Positions 23,265-32,092 of a stretch of 64,000 bases of DNA are shown here, piece after piece. The position numbers were made by a program, and so were the translations under genes. The DNA is taken from positions 726,501 to 790,500 of the forward strand of contig NZ_CP054861.1 of NCBI RefSeq assembly GCF_013459645.1. The letters are read 5' to 3'. Positions within the stretch are counted from its first letter, which is position 1. Every line of letters begins with the position of its first letter. The notes below the pieces were generated by a model. It saw only the letters and a program-made list of their open reading frames with translations. It did no database searches and was not told where the DNA came from. Origin of the DNA: Martelella sp. NC20 (GTDB lineage Bacteria; Pseudomonadota; Alphaproteobacteria; Rhizobiales; Rhizobiaceae).

Positions 23265-24467
23265 CTACGGATAACCGCGCGGCGCATCGAGGCCGGCAAG
23301 AACGCGGCCGGCGCTTTCAAACGTCAGATCCGCGACGGCGGCATGCTGCGTGACCACCATGGCATCGCGCAGATAGCGCTGCATCGGATTATCCTTGCTG
23401 ATGACGCCCATGCCAGCGATCCGGTAACAATGCTGCACGATCTCGGCCCCGGTGCGGGCGGCATTGCTGGCGCTCAGCCGCAGCATCGTGTTTTCCACGA
23501 CCGAAACCGTGTTCCCCTTCAGCAGGCTGTCCCAGGCAGCCTCGGCGGCTTCATAGAAGAATGCCCTTGCGCTGCGCAGTTTCGCTTCGCATTCGCCGAT
23601 CCCGGTCAGAAAATAGCCCCGGTCGCAGAGTCTTGAATGGCCAACCATGATCTTGGCGGCTCCGGAGACCGATATCGCCTGATCGATCGCGGCGCGCGCC
23701 AGACCGAGGTTGCAGGCGGCGTGAACCTCGGCCTGATAGGCCATCGCCGGATAGCGATAGAGAAGATCATCGAAAATACCGGGCGCGCCACGCTCGCAAA
23801 TCCAGGCGTCGGAATAGAACTTGTCCCTCACGCGAGTATCATGGCTGCCGGTGCCCTGCATGCCCGAGACGTCCCAGGTCTCGATAATCTCGACCTCTTC
23901 CGCCGGCGCCACCGCCATCATCACCACCGGCGGCGCATCGGCGCTTTCGCCCTCGCGGCGGCCGGCAATGCCAACGCCGATCCAGTCGGCGCCCATGCAG
24001 CCCGAGGCGAACTTCCACTGGCCAGAAACCCGCCAGCCGCCACCGACCCGCACCGCCTCCTGAACCGGGTGCAATCCGCCGGCAAAAACCTGGTCGGGGC
24101 CGTCCCGATACATGATTTCCTGCGCTTCGACGGAAAGGGCCGCCGTGTAGGTATTGGCAGAACCAAAGGCCGCAACCCAAGCGGCCGAGCCATCGACAGT
24201 AGCAATCGCATCAATCATCCTGAGGAAATGATGCGGCGCGAGCGCATCGCCGCCGAACCGGGTCGGCGTCGCGGAGCGGAAGATCCTAGCCTTTTTCATG
24301 AGTGCAATAACATCGCGGGGAATATGGCGCAGCTCCTCGAACTCACGCTGTCGTTCTGCTATGATGGCCAGAAGCTCTTCGAATTCGGGAGTTTTAGTCA
24401 GTGTGGCGCCATCGACACTGGTCGTAGCGATGTCAGTCGCACGCAAGGCTTGGCTAGAGGCCGTCAT
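23265..24467 (-). CDS. Acyl-CoA-dehydrogenase-fold flavin-dependent monooxygenase, two-component type
   Basis: The protein (400 residues) has the acyl-CoA dehydrogenase fold, as in the group D flavin monooxygenases (HsaA, DszC, IacA and HpaB-like enzymes). Visible landmarks are FEELRHIPRDVIALMKKARI, WRVSGQWKFASGCMGADW and the C-terminal RYLRDAMVVTQHAAVA. A flavin reductase gene in the same cluster supplies reduced flavin, supporting hydroxylation rather than dehydrogenation. An 18-base palindrome lies 38 bases upstream of the start. Candidate reactions include ring hydroxylation of a phenol, indole or indole acid to feed the gentisate operon, but the substrate is not decided by sequence reading. 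Confidence 0.82.
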   Translation of the reverse strand: MTASSQALRATDIATTSVDGATLTKTPEFEELLAIIAERQREFEELRHIPRDVIALMKKARIFRSATPTRFGGDALAPHHFLRMIDAIATVDGSAAWVAAFGSANTYTAALSVEAQEIMYRDGPDQVFAGGLHPVQEAVRVGGGWRVSGQWKFASGCMGADWIGVGIAGRREGESADAPPVVMMAVAPAEEVEIIETWDVSGMQGTGSHDTRVRDKFYSDAWICERGAPGIFDDLLYRYPAMAYQAEVHAACNLGLARAAIDQAISVSGAAKIMVGHSRLCDRGYFLTGIGECEAKLRSARAFFYEAAEAAWDSLLKGNTVSVVENTMLRLSASNAARTGAEIVQHCYRIAGMGVISKDNPMQRYLRDAMVVTQHAAVADLTFESAGRVLAGLDAPRGYP

Positions 24468-24814
24468 GTTCCGCTCCTTATCTATTGCTTCTGACAGGTA
24501 GCCTCGCTTTATTTATAAAGCGAATTAATATTTCTAAAAGTATCAATTCGCAAAATTCATAGATTAAGAATTGACGCCCTGCTCCCGCAGTTCGGCGATG
24601 GCTATACATGCATTAAGTATATGATATAAAAATCATTATTCCGATACTTCGGATATCAAAGCCAAACCCGGCGCTGCCGGCAGGCTCGCTTCGGACCGAA
24701 GCTATTTCAGCCAAAGGCGCTTTAGGTTTCAAGTTTTTCAGTATCATTTGATCAAAATATCTTGATCCCCTCCTACAATTCCGTTTTGATGGCCTCAATC
24801 AACGCCGCCACCGG
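24468..24814. other. AT-rich intergenic region (347 bases)
   Basis: It holds the palindrome at 24505 and several AT-rich stretches, then runs to the left end of an IS6-type element. No gene is visible. Confidence 0.5.
24505..24522. promoter_or_regulatory. Palindromic operator upstream of the flavin monooxygenase
   Basis: CGCTTTATTTATAAAGCG has perfect 8-base arms around TT. It ends 55 bases and begins 38 bases upstream of the monooxygenase ATG, a position expected for a regulator site. Confidence 0.5.
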
Positions 24815-25620
24815 CATCGTAAACTTAACGGAGGGAGAGAAAGCGAAAGACGCCATCCGCCGATATCTCTCATGCTCGGGCAATTTTCGCCCACAGGCTC
24901 ATCGCCGCCGTGCGCAGTTCGCGATAGTGGCCGGAGGAGATGTCGTGTCGTGGGATTTGAAATAGGTTGGCGATCGGATCATGAATGGAGACGAAGCGTT
25001 GTAGATGTCGCTGTGATTTGAAGCGCTTCATGATTCGCTCTCGAAGCCGGACTGGCTGGTGAGAATTCTCCGCCCGATTATTTAACCCTTTGTGAGCACG
25101 ATGCTCGACATCCGGCATGATCTCTCGCTTTGCTGCGCCATAGGATCGCAGCTTGTCTGTGATCATCACCCGCGGCGACCGGCCCTCACCCTTCAAGAGC
25201 TTGCGCATCAGGCGCTTGGCGGCCTTGGCGTTTCGGCGGCTTTGAACCAGAACCTCTAGCACAAAACCGTCCTGATCAACTGCGCGCCACAGCCAATGCT
25301 TCTTGCCACGAATTGAAACAACGGCTTCATCGAGATGCCACTTGTCCCCAAGCCGACCGCATGATCGACCACGAATGTCGTTGGCAAAGGTGCTGCCGAA
25401 TTTCTCAGCCCATAGCCGGACGGTTTGGTGCGAGACAATGATCCCGCGGGCAGCCAGCAATTCCTCGACCATTCGCAGGCTAAGAGGGAACCGGAAATAG
25501 AGCCACACGGCGTGGGCAATGACTTCAAGGGGGGACGCGATGGCGGCGATAGAGTGGATCACGGTCTGTCATGGCCCATCAGTCGCACATCGAATTCCAC
25601 ATTCCGTTAAGTTGACGATG
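24815..25620 (-). mobile_element. IS6-type insertion sequence (about 806 bases)
   Basis: The element is bounded by an 18-base inverted repeat with one mismatch: 24815-24832 starts CATCGTAAACTTAACGGA, and the reverse complement of 25603-25620 reads CATCGTCAACTTAACGGA. The length suits the IS6 family. The flanking bases do not match each other, so no target duplication is visible; either the element took part in a deletion or rearrangement, or the duplication was lost. Its right end abuts a truncated IS5-type gene. Confidence 0.8.
24870..25572 (-). pseudogene. IS6-family transposase, frameshifted
   Basis: The DDE transposase reads WHLDEAVVSIRGKKHW, VMITDKLRSYGAA and NRAENSHQPVRLRERIMKRF, so all three acidic residues are present. 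The expected N-terminus (MTDRDPLYRRHRVPP) starts at the ATG at 25572 and then hits a stop, while the rest (EVIAHAVWLYFRFPLSLRMV) continues in another frame from about 25526. The shift occurs at a run of six G on the plus strand (25529-25534), consistent with a one-base insertion. Programmed slippage at this C-run is possible but is not usual for IS6, so the copy is probably inactive. Confidence 0.75.
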
Positions 25621-26208
25621 CCTTTCAAACGGTTCTGCCGAGACGGGACGTGGCGGCGCATTCATGACGCGCTCTACTGCCGGACGCGGCAACTGGAAGG
25701 CCGCGAAGAACAGCCATCGTTTGCCATCATTGATAGCCAGTCAGTGAAGACCGGGCCGGATGCCCGCCGCGATACCGGTTATGATGCGGGCAAGAAGATC
25801 AAGGGCCGCAAGCGGCACATTCTGGTCGACACGCTAGGCATGCTGCTCAAGGCGGAAGTCCACTCGGCGGGCATTCAGGATCGCGACGGAGCAGCTCTTG
25901 TTTTCGACAAACTCGCCAACCGCTTTCCCTTCATCGAGAAAATCTGCGGCGACGGCGGCTATCAGGGCCCCAAGGTCGAACAGGCAAGCCCGCGACCCAT
26001 GGGGATCGTCAAGCGCAATCAGATTGGATTTGAGGTGTTGCCGAAGCGCTGGATCGTTGAGCGCACTCTGGCATGGCTTGGAATAAACCGCCGCCTGGCA
26101 AAGGATTTCGAGCGGTTCTCAGCAACGAGCCGCGCCTTCATCCAGACCGCAATGATCACGCTCATGACAAGAAGGCTCGCCCGATATCCGCTTTCTTGAA
26201 CAGACTCT
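25621..26208 (+). pseudogene. IS5-family transposase, N-terminally truncated remnant with right end
   Basis: From about 25621 to the stop at 26199 the frame encodes an IS5-like DDE transposase: FKRFCRDGTWRRIHDAL, FAIIDSQSVKTGPDARRD, then CGDGGYQGPKV and IVERTLAWLGINRRLAKDFE. The three acidic residues are there, but the N-terminal part is missing because the IS6 right end joins at 25620. The right inverted-repeat-like sequence TTGAACAGACTCT ends near 26208. No left end was found on the other side of the IS6 element, so the missing part was deleted rather than split. Confidence 0.78.
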
Positions 26209-26244
26209 GAGGCATCAATGCTTTTGCCTTCGGAGTGAGACTTT

Positions 26245-26421
26245 GCCGACGAACCAACGGCCGCGCTCGACAAAGACGCAGGCCTTCATGTGGTCAGGAT
26301 ACTCAAAGCCCTTGGAGGGAAGCGCGGCACTTCGACGGTGATGGTGACGCACGACAGCCTCATCATCGAGCTTGCCGATAGGACTATCACCATTGAGGGC
26401 GGCGCGGCATTCCGGGACTGA
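26245..26421 (+). pseudogene. ABC transporter ATPase C-terminal remnant (DevA/LolD-like)
   Basis: The 58 codons up to the TGA at 26419-26421 read ADEPTAALDKDAGLHVVRIL, then STVMVTHDSLIIELADRTIT and EGGAAFRD. This is the Walker B to switch-His end of an ABC ATPase of the DevA/MacB/LolD type. The Walker A half is absent. The fragment starts soon after the right end of the IS5 remnant, so an insertion and deletion event probably destroyed the gene. No partner permease is seen here. Confidence 0.72.
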
Positions 26422-26867
26422 GATGGGATTTCGATTTAGAACACGCCCCCTATCGGGCGCTATGACCCATTTCCCCGGACGGACTTATCGGGCTATCGGC
26501 GGCAAATTGTTCGTCCAAAAGGTGATTTTATCCAAGATGGTGGGGCGTGCGGGAACCCGATGGGCACGACATCTACTCTATGGCCCTCCCTATTGAACCT
26601 TAAAAGCGAATTGCTAGGCCCATGAAAAGGCAAAGAAATCTTGCCTATCGTGCGGCAATCGGCGATTTTCCGCCGATTGTTGCGTCTGATCCGCCGTAGT
26701 GATGTGTCCGTTAGGTCCGAACAGTCTTCGTTAGGCGCTAGTGTTGACCACCTGACACATGATACCCGATGAAAGCAGGGCATCGGGCACTGGTCCAACA
26801 TTCTGGAGCGACACGGTCAGTTGACGGCTTTGAGCCCTTCCAAGACCTTCTGCGCCCCCCCCGGAGG
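26422..26867. other. Intergenic region without recognised gene (446 bases)
   Basis: Only very short frames exist. The base composition looks mixed compared with neighbours, in keeping with a scar between mobile elements and the TetR/MFS pair. Confidence 0.4.
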
Positions 26868-28007
26868 CTACGCAAGTGCGCTATCGACGGCGCTCCTTGC
26901 TCGGAAGGCCCCAGAGAACAGCGCGACGGCGGCGAAACATATCACGGCAAACTCAACGCCCGGACCCGCCATTAGGAATCCGAAAAGTGGTGCGCCGACG
27001 GTTTGGCCCACGGCGATGGTCAAGAAACCGACCATGAGCCCGGTTGCAGGCCGGCCGGGTAAGGCATGGGTGCCCCAGATTAGGTAAACCCCGGTCAGCA
27101 TCACGTAGGCCGCGCCGAAGATGGTTCCTCCGACGAGCGTCGGGACGGGGCCAAGGCCAAGGCCAAGGCCGACTGACAGGATGCTGGCCGCCATCAGGCC
27201 CAAAAAGGCCCAGTGAACGCAGTCGAGACCAAACTTTCCGACGAGCGTTCCTGCCAAAGCTCCAACAAGCCCGCCGACGCCGATGCAGGTCCAGAGAAGG
27301 CCAGTTCCGGTCGACCCCCAGTCCAACTGGCTCGCGACGAACTGGCCGCCGAAGGACCAGAGCGCCGTGCTCGCGGTCCCCATCAAGAAGGATGCCGAAA
27401 TCAGCCGTAGGACCGGCCCCGTCATCGGGGGCAGACCACCTGAGCGACCGCTGCCCGAGGCTGCGGGGAGCGCGATGGCGGCCGCGATGGCCAACAGCAG
27501 TGCCACGGCGGCAAAAGCTCCGAAGGCCAGCCGCCATTGTCCCGTGATGGCGAGGGCGATGGCCCCCGACAGCGCCACGCCCGCGCTCACGCCGGCATTG
27601 ATGACCGTGTTCGTCAGGTCCTGCCGACCTTTACTGACCGCCGCCGCGACCGCGGCGGCCATGGGCGGCGAGGCAAGGCCTGTGCTCGATCCGGCGACCA
27701 CCACGGCAATGGCCAGGATCAGTGGCGACGGCGCGAGCGCGATACCCGCCATGCCGATTGACGCAACGAGGGCCGCCCCGACCGCGACGGCGCGCGCGCC
27801 GAGCCGTTCGGTCAGGATGGCCGATGCGACAATGGCGACGCAGTAGCCGGCGAAAGAGCCACCCGAGATCACCCCACTGAGGGACGTGCCGAGGCCCAGT
27901 TCGCTGTCGATCTGCGGCAGGAACAGGCCGAAAGCGAAGCGGGCAAAGCCGTAGCAGACCGCGATGAGGGCGAAGCCTGTTGCGCCGATGCGAAGGGCCG
28001 AGCTCAT
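26868..28007 (-). CDS. YbfB/YjiJ-type MFS transporter
   Basis: The 379-residue protein has about twelve membrane helices. The N-terminal CYGFARFAFGLFLPQI stretch and the ERLGAR loop fit the YbfB/YjiJ family of major facilitators, whose substrates are poorly known. The ATG at 28007 overlaps the TetR gene by four bases (ATGA); a longer frame to 28274 only reads the TetR gene out of frame. Co-transcription with a TetR repressor and a strong palindrome upstream suggests an inducible efflux pump for a toxic compound. Confidence 0.87.
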   Translation of the reverse strand: MSSALRIGATGFALIAVCYGFARFAFGLFLPQIDSELGLGTSLSGVISGGSFAGYCVAIVASAILTERLGARAVAVGAALVASIGMAGIALAPSPLILAIAVVVAGSSTGLASPPMAAAVAAAVSKGRQDLTNTVINAGVSAGVALSGAIALAITGQWRLAFGAFAAVALLLAIAAAIALPAASGSGRSGGLPPMTGPVLRLISASFLMGTASTALWSFGGQFVASQLDWGSTGTGLLWTCIGVGGLVGALAGTLVGKFGLDCVHWAFLGLMAASILSVGLGLGLGPVPTLVGGTIFGAAYVMLTGVYLIWGTHALPGRPATGLMVGFLTIAVGQTVGAPLFGFLMAGPGVEFAVICFAAVALFSGAFRARSAVDSALA

Positions 28008-28528
28008 GAGCGCGCCCTCTCCAGCAGGATGGTCGCCGCCGCCCGTGCTGCGGAGACGGTTTGCGCTCCGCGATAGACCGCCGCGTGGGTCGCGCCCTCG
28101 AAGAGGACCAGCACCTGCTCGGCGAGCGTCGGGTCCTCGCGTCCCAGATCCATCGCGACGACCTCGCCGACCCGCCGGTGGAAGACCTCCTTGTGCGCCG
28201 CGACGGCTGCGGCGATCTCCGGCGTATCGCCACCCGTTTCTGCGCGCGACCGAAGGAACAGGCAGCCCCGACACCCCTCGATCCGCACCCAGTCCTCAAG
28301 GGCAGCAAACAGAGCGTCCACGGTCCGCACCTCAAGCCGGGCCATGAAGCGCCGGTCTCTCTCGGTCAGGACACGTGCCATGAGTGCCGCCTTGCTACCG
28401 GCGTGCTTGTAGAGCGTGCGGCTCGACATTCCCGCAGCCTCCGTCAACCGGTCCATGCCGGTGGCCATGTAGCCGTGACGGTCGAAGAGCCTCTCTGCGG
28501 CGGCAGTGAGTTTGGTGGTCATATCCAT
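28004..28528 (-). CDS. TetR family transcriptional repressor
   Basis: The protein is 174 residues long with an N-terminal helix-turn-helix (AAERLFDRHGYMATGMDRLT then EAAGMSSRTLYKHAGSKAAL). The ATG at 28528 is preceded by GGGGAGG; the upstream frame to 28618 would cover the operator. A near-perfect 20-base palindrome starts 32 bases upstream. It overlaps the MFS gene, so the pair forms an autoregulated efflux unit. The ligand is unknown; the C-terminal domain is typical of AcrR-like sensors of organic compounds. Confidence 0.9.
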   Translation of the reverse strand: MDMTTKLTAAAERLFDRHGYMATGMDRLTEAAGMSSRTLYKHAGSKAALMARVLTERDRRFMARLEVRTVDALFAALEDWVRIEGCRGCLFLRSRAETGGDTPEIAAAVAAHKEVFHRRVGEVVAMDLGREDPTLAEQVLVLFEGATHAAVYRGAQTVSAARAAATILLERARS

Positions 28529-28559
28529 AGGAACCTCCCCTTGCGTCCATGAACACCAA

Positions 28560-28579
28560 TGTAAGACGATCGTTTTACA
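28560..28579. promoter_or_regulatory. TetR operator
   Basis: TGTAAGACGATCGTTTTACA is palindromic at 18 of 20 positions. It lies directly upstream of the TetR gene and is the likely binding site of that repressor. Confidence 0.75.
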
Positions 28580-28901
28580 TTGCAAGCTGGCAGGAACCGA
28601 CGGCGGCTTTGTCCGCATTCTGGACCTCGAGTCTTCGTTCGAACTACCGAGGTTGAACGGGACGCAAACTGGGAATCTTTTGCCAGGTGGCGAACACTAG
28701 CAGTGGTTCCCGATGCAACCGTTGCATGTCTGCAGTACGCCTTTATCTCGGTCATAGGGACTACCCCGGCGGGGTTGCTAAAGCGGACATGGAAGCGGAC
28801 TGAGGAAGCGGCATGTTTGCGTCAACAGCGGTCATCCGCGAGAGAATGGCGGCGGAAACAGAACCCGCCGCCATTCCATTCGCGTCGCCTTCATTGGAGG
28901 C
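28580..28901. other. Intergenic region (322 bases) without recognised gene
   Basis: It separates the TetR promoter from the 3' end of the NTF2-like gene. I see no gene, promoter pair or clear repeat in it. Confidence 0.4.
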
Positions 28902-29372
28902 TTAGATCTCGGAGAGAACAGTCAGATCGCCCGTCCGCCAGACATTGTCGACCGTGTTGCGGGTGATGACCCAGACGTCGCCGGTTCTCGCCAACTCGAC
29001 GTCGTAGCGGTTCTTCATCAGATAATGACGCGAGGGATCGCCACGGGGAACGTGCTGAGCCTCCACAAGCACATCCATGCGCGCCGTGTCGCCGTCGATG
29101 GTCACACGCGGATTGCTGACGGAGTGGGTGGTGTCCAGCATGCTGAGCGACGTCGACAGGGCCGCGACAATGACATCCCGACCTTCAATGACTGGATATT
29201 CGAACCCGGCTTTGGCGGCGGCCGGCCGGAAGTCTGAGACCGCGTTTTCTGCGAGCGACGACGATAGAAGCTCCTTGTCTCGGAGGTCGATACCAGCCGC
29301 GAAGCGATACAACGCTTCGACGACAGCCAGCTTGTCGGCGGCCTCCTGAGTGAGAGATGGCGAGACTGTCAT
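28902..29372 (-). CDS. SnoaL/NTF2-like protein
   Basis: The protein has 156 residues. LTQEAADKLAVVEALYRFAA at the N-terminus and DVWVITRNTVDNVWRTGD near the end fit the SnoaL-like branch of the NTF2 fold, cone-shaped proteins that act as cyclases, isomerases or dehydratases, or bind small ligands. Two ATGs are close together; the second, at 29372, lies seven bases after GGAG and is preferred. It follows the shorter NTF2-like gene by 105 bases and is the last gene of a minus-strand cluster that starts with the SDR at 31954. No substrate can be given. Confidence 0.75.
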   Translation of the reverse strand: MTVSPSLTQEAADKLAVVEALYRFAAGIDLRDKELLSSSLAENAVSDFRPAAAKAGFEYPVIEGRDVIVAALSTSLSMLDTTHSVSNPRVTIDGDTARMDVLVEAQHVPRGDPSRHYLMKNRYDVELARTGDVWVITRNTVDNVWRTGDLTVLSEI

Positions 29373-29477
29373 GAACATACTCCTTCTTGTGCGGGGGCTT
29401 GCGGATGCAAGCCTTCCCCGGCATCCGCGCCTCAGGCGCAGATGTTCGTTGTCTGATGAGATTGTGAGGTGGGCCTG

Positions 29478-29804
29478 CTACTCGAGATCGGCGTCGATGC
29501 GCTCGATCAGGCCCTCAGAATTGATCGCGATCTTGAGGATGCCGACCTCGTGGCCGAAATCTCCCGTGAAATCGAGGCGGACGTTCGCGTTGAAGTCGTC
29601 CAGCGTCTCGATGGACAGCAGCCTGCTTGCGGTGTTGTAACCGACGAAGAACCGCTCGAAATAGATCCGGACGCCGGCCCGGCCGACGAAGGCGTCGCCG
29701 ACCGAAACATCGTCGATGACGGCATCGGGAGCGAACAGGGACAGCGCGCCCTCGACGTCGCAGGCGTTTGCGGTCGCGATGAAGGATTCGACGAGCTTCT
29801 GCAT
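29478..29804 (-). CDS. NTF2-like (SnoaL-type) small protein
   Basis: The protein has 108 residues and a clear NTF2-like pattern: FIATANACDVEGALSLFAPD, then YFERFFVGYNTASRLLSI. The ATG at 29804 lies ten bases after the stop of the upstream reductase gene; the longer frame to 29918 runs into that gene. Two NTF2-like genes in one operon are notable and may form a heteromer. The role may be isomerisation or binding of a hydrophobic substrate in the detoxification operon. Confidence 0.75.
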   Translation of the reverse strand: MQKLVESFIATANACDVEGALSLFAPDAVIDDVSVGDAFVGRAGVRIYFERFFVGYNTASRLLSIETLDDFNANVRLDFTGDFGHEVGILKIAINSEGLIERIDADLE

Positions 29805-29814
29805 GGTGCGTTCC

Positions 29815-30798
29815 TCAGATGTCGACGATCGTGGTGTCGGCGATGGTCTGAGCGAAGCCGCTTCCGAACAGAACGGCGGGCGTCTGGAAGCCGGGGCGGA
29901 CTTCGCCTGCGAGCACACGGCGGCCAGCTTCGGCCGCAGCCATCGCGGTGAAGGTGTAGCCGTTGACCGTGTCGAGAAGCGAGCGGGTCACCTGGCCTTC
30001 CGCGTCGGTGACTTCGACGGCTGCCTGGTATCGGTTCGCGAGACGATCCTCTTCACTCGGCCCATCCGGGAGCAGGGAGAGATCGCCCTGCGGAAAGCCG
30101 TCGCCTGTCACATGCACAAAGGTCTCGACATCAGGGACGCCCGTCGACCGCCAGATCGTGATGAGATCGGGAAGCGTCACCGGGAAACAGTCGACCGCAC
30201 CCTTGCCGAAGTCAAATTTCCGAATGCCCTCAGCAGAAGCGCTGACGAGCTTGCCGTCGATACGAGCCAGGGTCTGGGTGGCGACATTCTCGATGGCGCT
30301 AATCGCCGACCCGCGCGAAAGACCACCTGCGACATGCAGCGCGATCCTGATTTTTCGGGGGTCGCGGACCTTCCCGACAGCGTGTCCGGCGAGGCTGCCG
30401 AGCATTGCGACGCTGCCCCCGCCGCCTGGCATCAGCATTATTCCTGCTGCCTTCGCCTCGTCGTCCAGGTCTTCGGCCAGACGGTAGCTGTCGAGTTCGG
30501 CTGCAGTGTCGAGATAGTGTACGCCGTTGCGGAGCGACGCCCGCATCAGGGCTTCGGCGGTCCGCAGGAAAGGACCGGCGCAGTTCAGCAGGACCGAAAT
30601 ATCGGCAACGCCTTTGTCGATCGCCGCAGCGTCGCTGAGGCTGAACACCCGGTATTCAACACCGAGCTCGGCGGCAAGCCTGGAGAGGGTCTCCTCTCTG
30701 CGGCCTGCGAGAACGAGAGGCGTGCCTGCCGCCTTCCCATGTTTCGCTGCCATGCGGCCGGTATAGCCGGTCGCGCCATAGATCATTAGCTTTGTCAT
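29815..30798 (-). CDS. Saccharopine-dehydrogenase-like NAD(P)-binding protein (trans-enoyl-reductase type)
   Basis: The 327-residue protein starts with a Rossmann motif, MIYGATGYTGRMAAKHG, followed by LVLAGRREE. That is the N-terminal pattern of saccharopine-dehydrogenase-like proteins, which include trans-acting enoyl reductases and many oxidoreductases of unknown substrate. The central LLNCAGPFLRTAEALMRASL and GVHYLDTAAE stretches are typical. The ATG at 30798 follows the VOC gene stop by one base, so coupling is tight. The gene belongs to an AraC-linked operon with an SDR and a VOC protein. Confidence 0.82.
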   Translation of the reverse strand: MTKLMIYGATGYTGRMAAKHGKAAGTPLVLAGRREETLSRLAAELGVEYRVFSLSDAAAIDKGVADISVLLNCAGPFLRTAEALMRASLRNGVHYLDTAAELDSYRLAEDLDDEAKAAGIMLMPGGGGSVAMLGSLAGHAVGKVRDPRKIRIALHVAGGLSRGSAISAIENVATQTLARIDGKLVSASAEGIRKFDFGKGAVDCFPVTLPDLITIWRSTGVPDVETFVHVTGDGFPQGDLSLLPDGPSEEDRLANRYQAAVEVTDAEGQVTRSLLDTVNGYTFTAMAAAEAGRRVLAGEVRPGFQTPAVLFGSGFAQTIADTTIVDI

Positions 30799-30799
30799 G

Positions 30800-31195
30800 T
30801 CAGTGCTGCCATTCCTTGTAAACGAATTCGAGGCTGTAGCCGTCGGGGTCGCGAACCTGCGCGGCGTAGTAACGTGGGTCGTAATGAAGCTGCGGGCCGG
30901 GCGGATGGATCTCGGATGCACCTGTAGCCATGGCGGCGGCGTAGGCGGCATCGACTTGGGTGGTGCCTTTGGCGACGAAACCGACATGAGCCGAGCGGCC
31001 TTCGACGACCCCTTCGCGAAGCCAGAAGAACACCCTGCCGTTCGCCCCAAAGCCTTTCAGGTCCGGATGGCCGGGAGGCCCGTCCTTCCCGTCGTAGTCA
31101 TGTGCATGGACGATTCCGAGCGGTGCCAGCGCCGCCTCGTAGAAGGCGACCGAGCGGGTGATGTCGCTGACTGAGATGAAGACATGATCGAGCAC
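30800..31195 (-). CDS. VOC family (glyoxalase/bleomycin resistance-like) protein
   Basis: The protein has 131 residues with the vicinal-oxygen-chelate fold: start MLDHVFISVSDITRSVAFYE, then AHVGFVAKG and YYAAQVRDPDGYSLEFVY. The His at the N-terminal strand (DHV) and the Glu in the last strand (LEFV) are the usual metal ligands. Members include glyoxalases, dioxygenases and resistance proteins. It lies 15 bases behind the SDR gene and one base before the reductase gene. A detoxification role for an aldehyde or electrophile fits the operon, but is inference. Confidence 0.85.
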   Translation of the reverse strand: MLDHVFISVSDITRSVAFYEAALAPLGIVHAHDYDGKDGPPGHPDLKGFGANGRVFFWLREGVVEGRSAHVGFVAKGTTQVDAAYAAAMATGASEIHPPGPQLHYDPRYYAAQVRDPDGYSLEFVYKEWQH

Positions 31196-31210
31196 GTTGC
31201 TCTCCTTTGG

Positions 31211-31954
31211 TCAGATGATGTAGCCGCCGGCGACTTCGATGTTCTGGGCGTTGATCCAGCGATTCTCGCTCGACAGAAGGCTGGCCACGACACCGCCAAT
31301 CTCTTCGGGTTCGCCGACGCGGCCAAGCGCGGTCTGACCTGCGAGCATCGTCTCGAATTCGTCATTCAGGCCACCGCCGAGTTCGGTGCGGATAGCACCA
31401 GGTGCAATCGAGTTCGCCCGGATACCCCGGTCACCGAACTCCTTGGCCATGTAACGGGTCAGGACTTCGAGGCCGCCTTTGAAGGAGGCATAGGGCGCGA
31501 CACCTGAAGTTGCGACACGCGAGGTAGCGCTGGTGAAGTTGATGATCTGGCCACCGTCCGCCATCAGCGGCAGCAGGATCTGGGTCAGGAAGAACGGGCC
31601 TTTGAGGTGGACGTTGAACAATCCATCAAACTGTTCTTCTGTGACTGTGGCTATCGGACTGAAGAGGCCATATCCGGCATTGTTGACCAGATAGTCGAAA
31701 TCACCACGGTCGAAGACCGTCTCCAACTTCCCCGCGACGTCGTCACGAAACGCCGAGAACGAGCTGATGTCGCCAACGTCGAGCTTCAGGGCCACGGCCA
31801 TGCCGCCGCTCTGCACGATCGTCTTCACGACCTCTTCTGCTTTTTCAGGATTGCTGTTGTAGGTGACGACAACGCCCATGCCGTTGCGGGCGCATTCAAC
31901 GGCGGTGCTCGCTCCGAGGCCCCGGCTGCTTCCGGTAATGATAACGATCTTCAT
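31211..31954 (-). CDS. SDR family oxidoreductase
   Basis: This protein of 247 residues is a classical short-chain dehydrogenase. The nucleotide motif is TGSSRGLGASTAVE, NNAG is present in DYLVNNAGYG, and the active-site Ser, Tyr and Lys are visible in INFTSATSRV and PYASFKGG. It should be catalytically active with NAD(P)H. The ATG at 31954 gives the normal length; an extension to 32017 would enter the promoter region. It is the first gene of the minus-strand operon SDR, VOC, reductase and two NTF2-like proteins, divergent from an AraC regulator gene that starts 138 bases away. Confidence 0.9.
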   Translation of the reverse strand: MKIVIITGSSRGLGASTAVECARNGMGVVVTYNSNPEKAEEVVKTIVQSGGMAVALKLDVGDISSFSAFRDDVAGKLETVFDRGDFDYLVNNAGYGLFSPIATVTEEQFDGLFNVHLKGPFFLTQILLPLMADGGQIINFTSATSRVATSGVAPYASFKGGLEVLTRYMAKEFGDRGIRANSIAPGAIRTELGGGLNDEFETMLAGQTALGRVGEPEEIGGVVASLLSSENRWINAQNIEVAGGYII

Positions 31955-32092
31955 AGGGCTTTTCCTTCCCTGTTCGGTATGACCTGAAGCTAGGCCTGTA
32001 CCATCGCTGACGCTCACCCATTTCTCTCTGAAACTTGCCTATTTCTGCTTCAACGCTTGCGGAACCAACCTCAGTCTGTCACCTTCGCCTTC

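Noticed and set aside
28008..28274. N-terminal extension of the MFS gene
   Set aside because: The extra 89 residues are arginine- and glycine-rich and come from reading the TetR gene in another frame; the ATG at 28007 starts the normal membrane protein.
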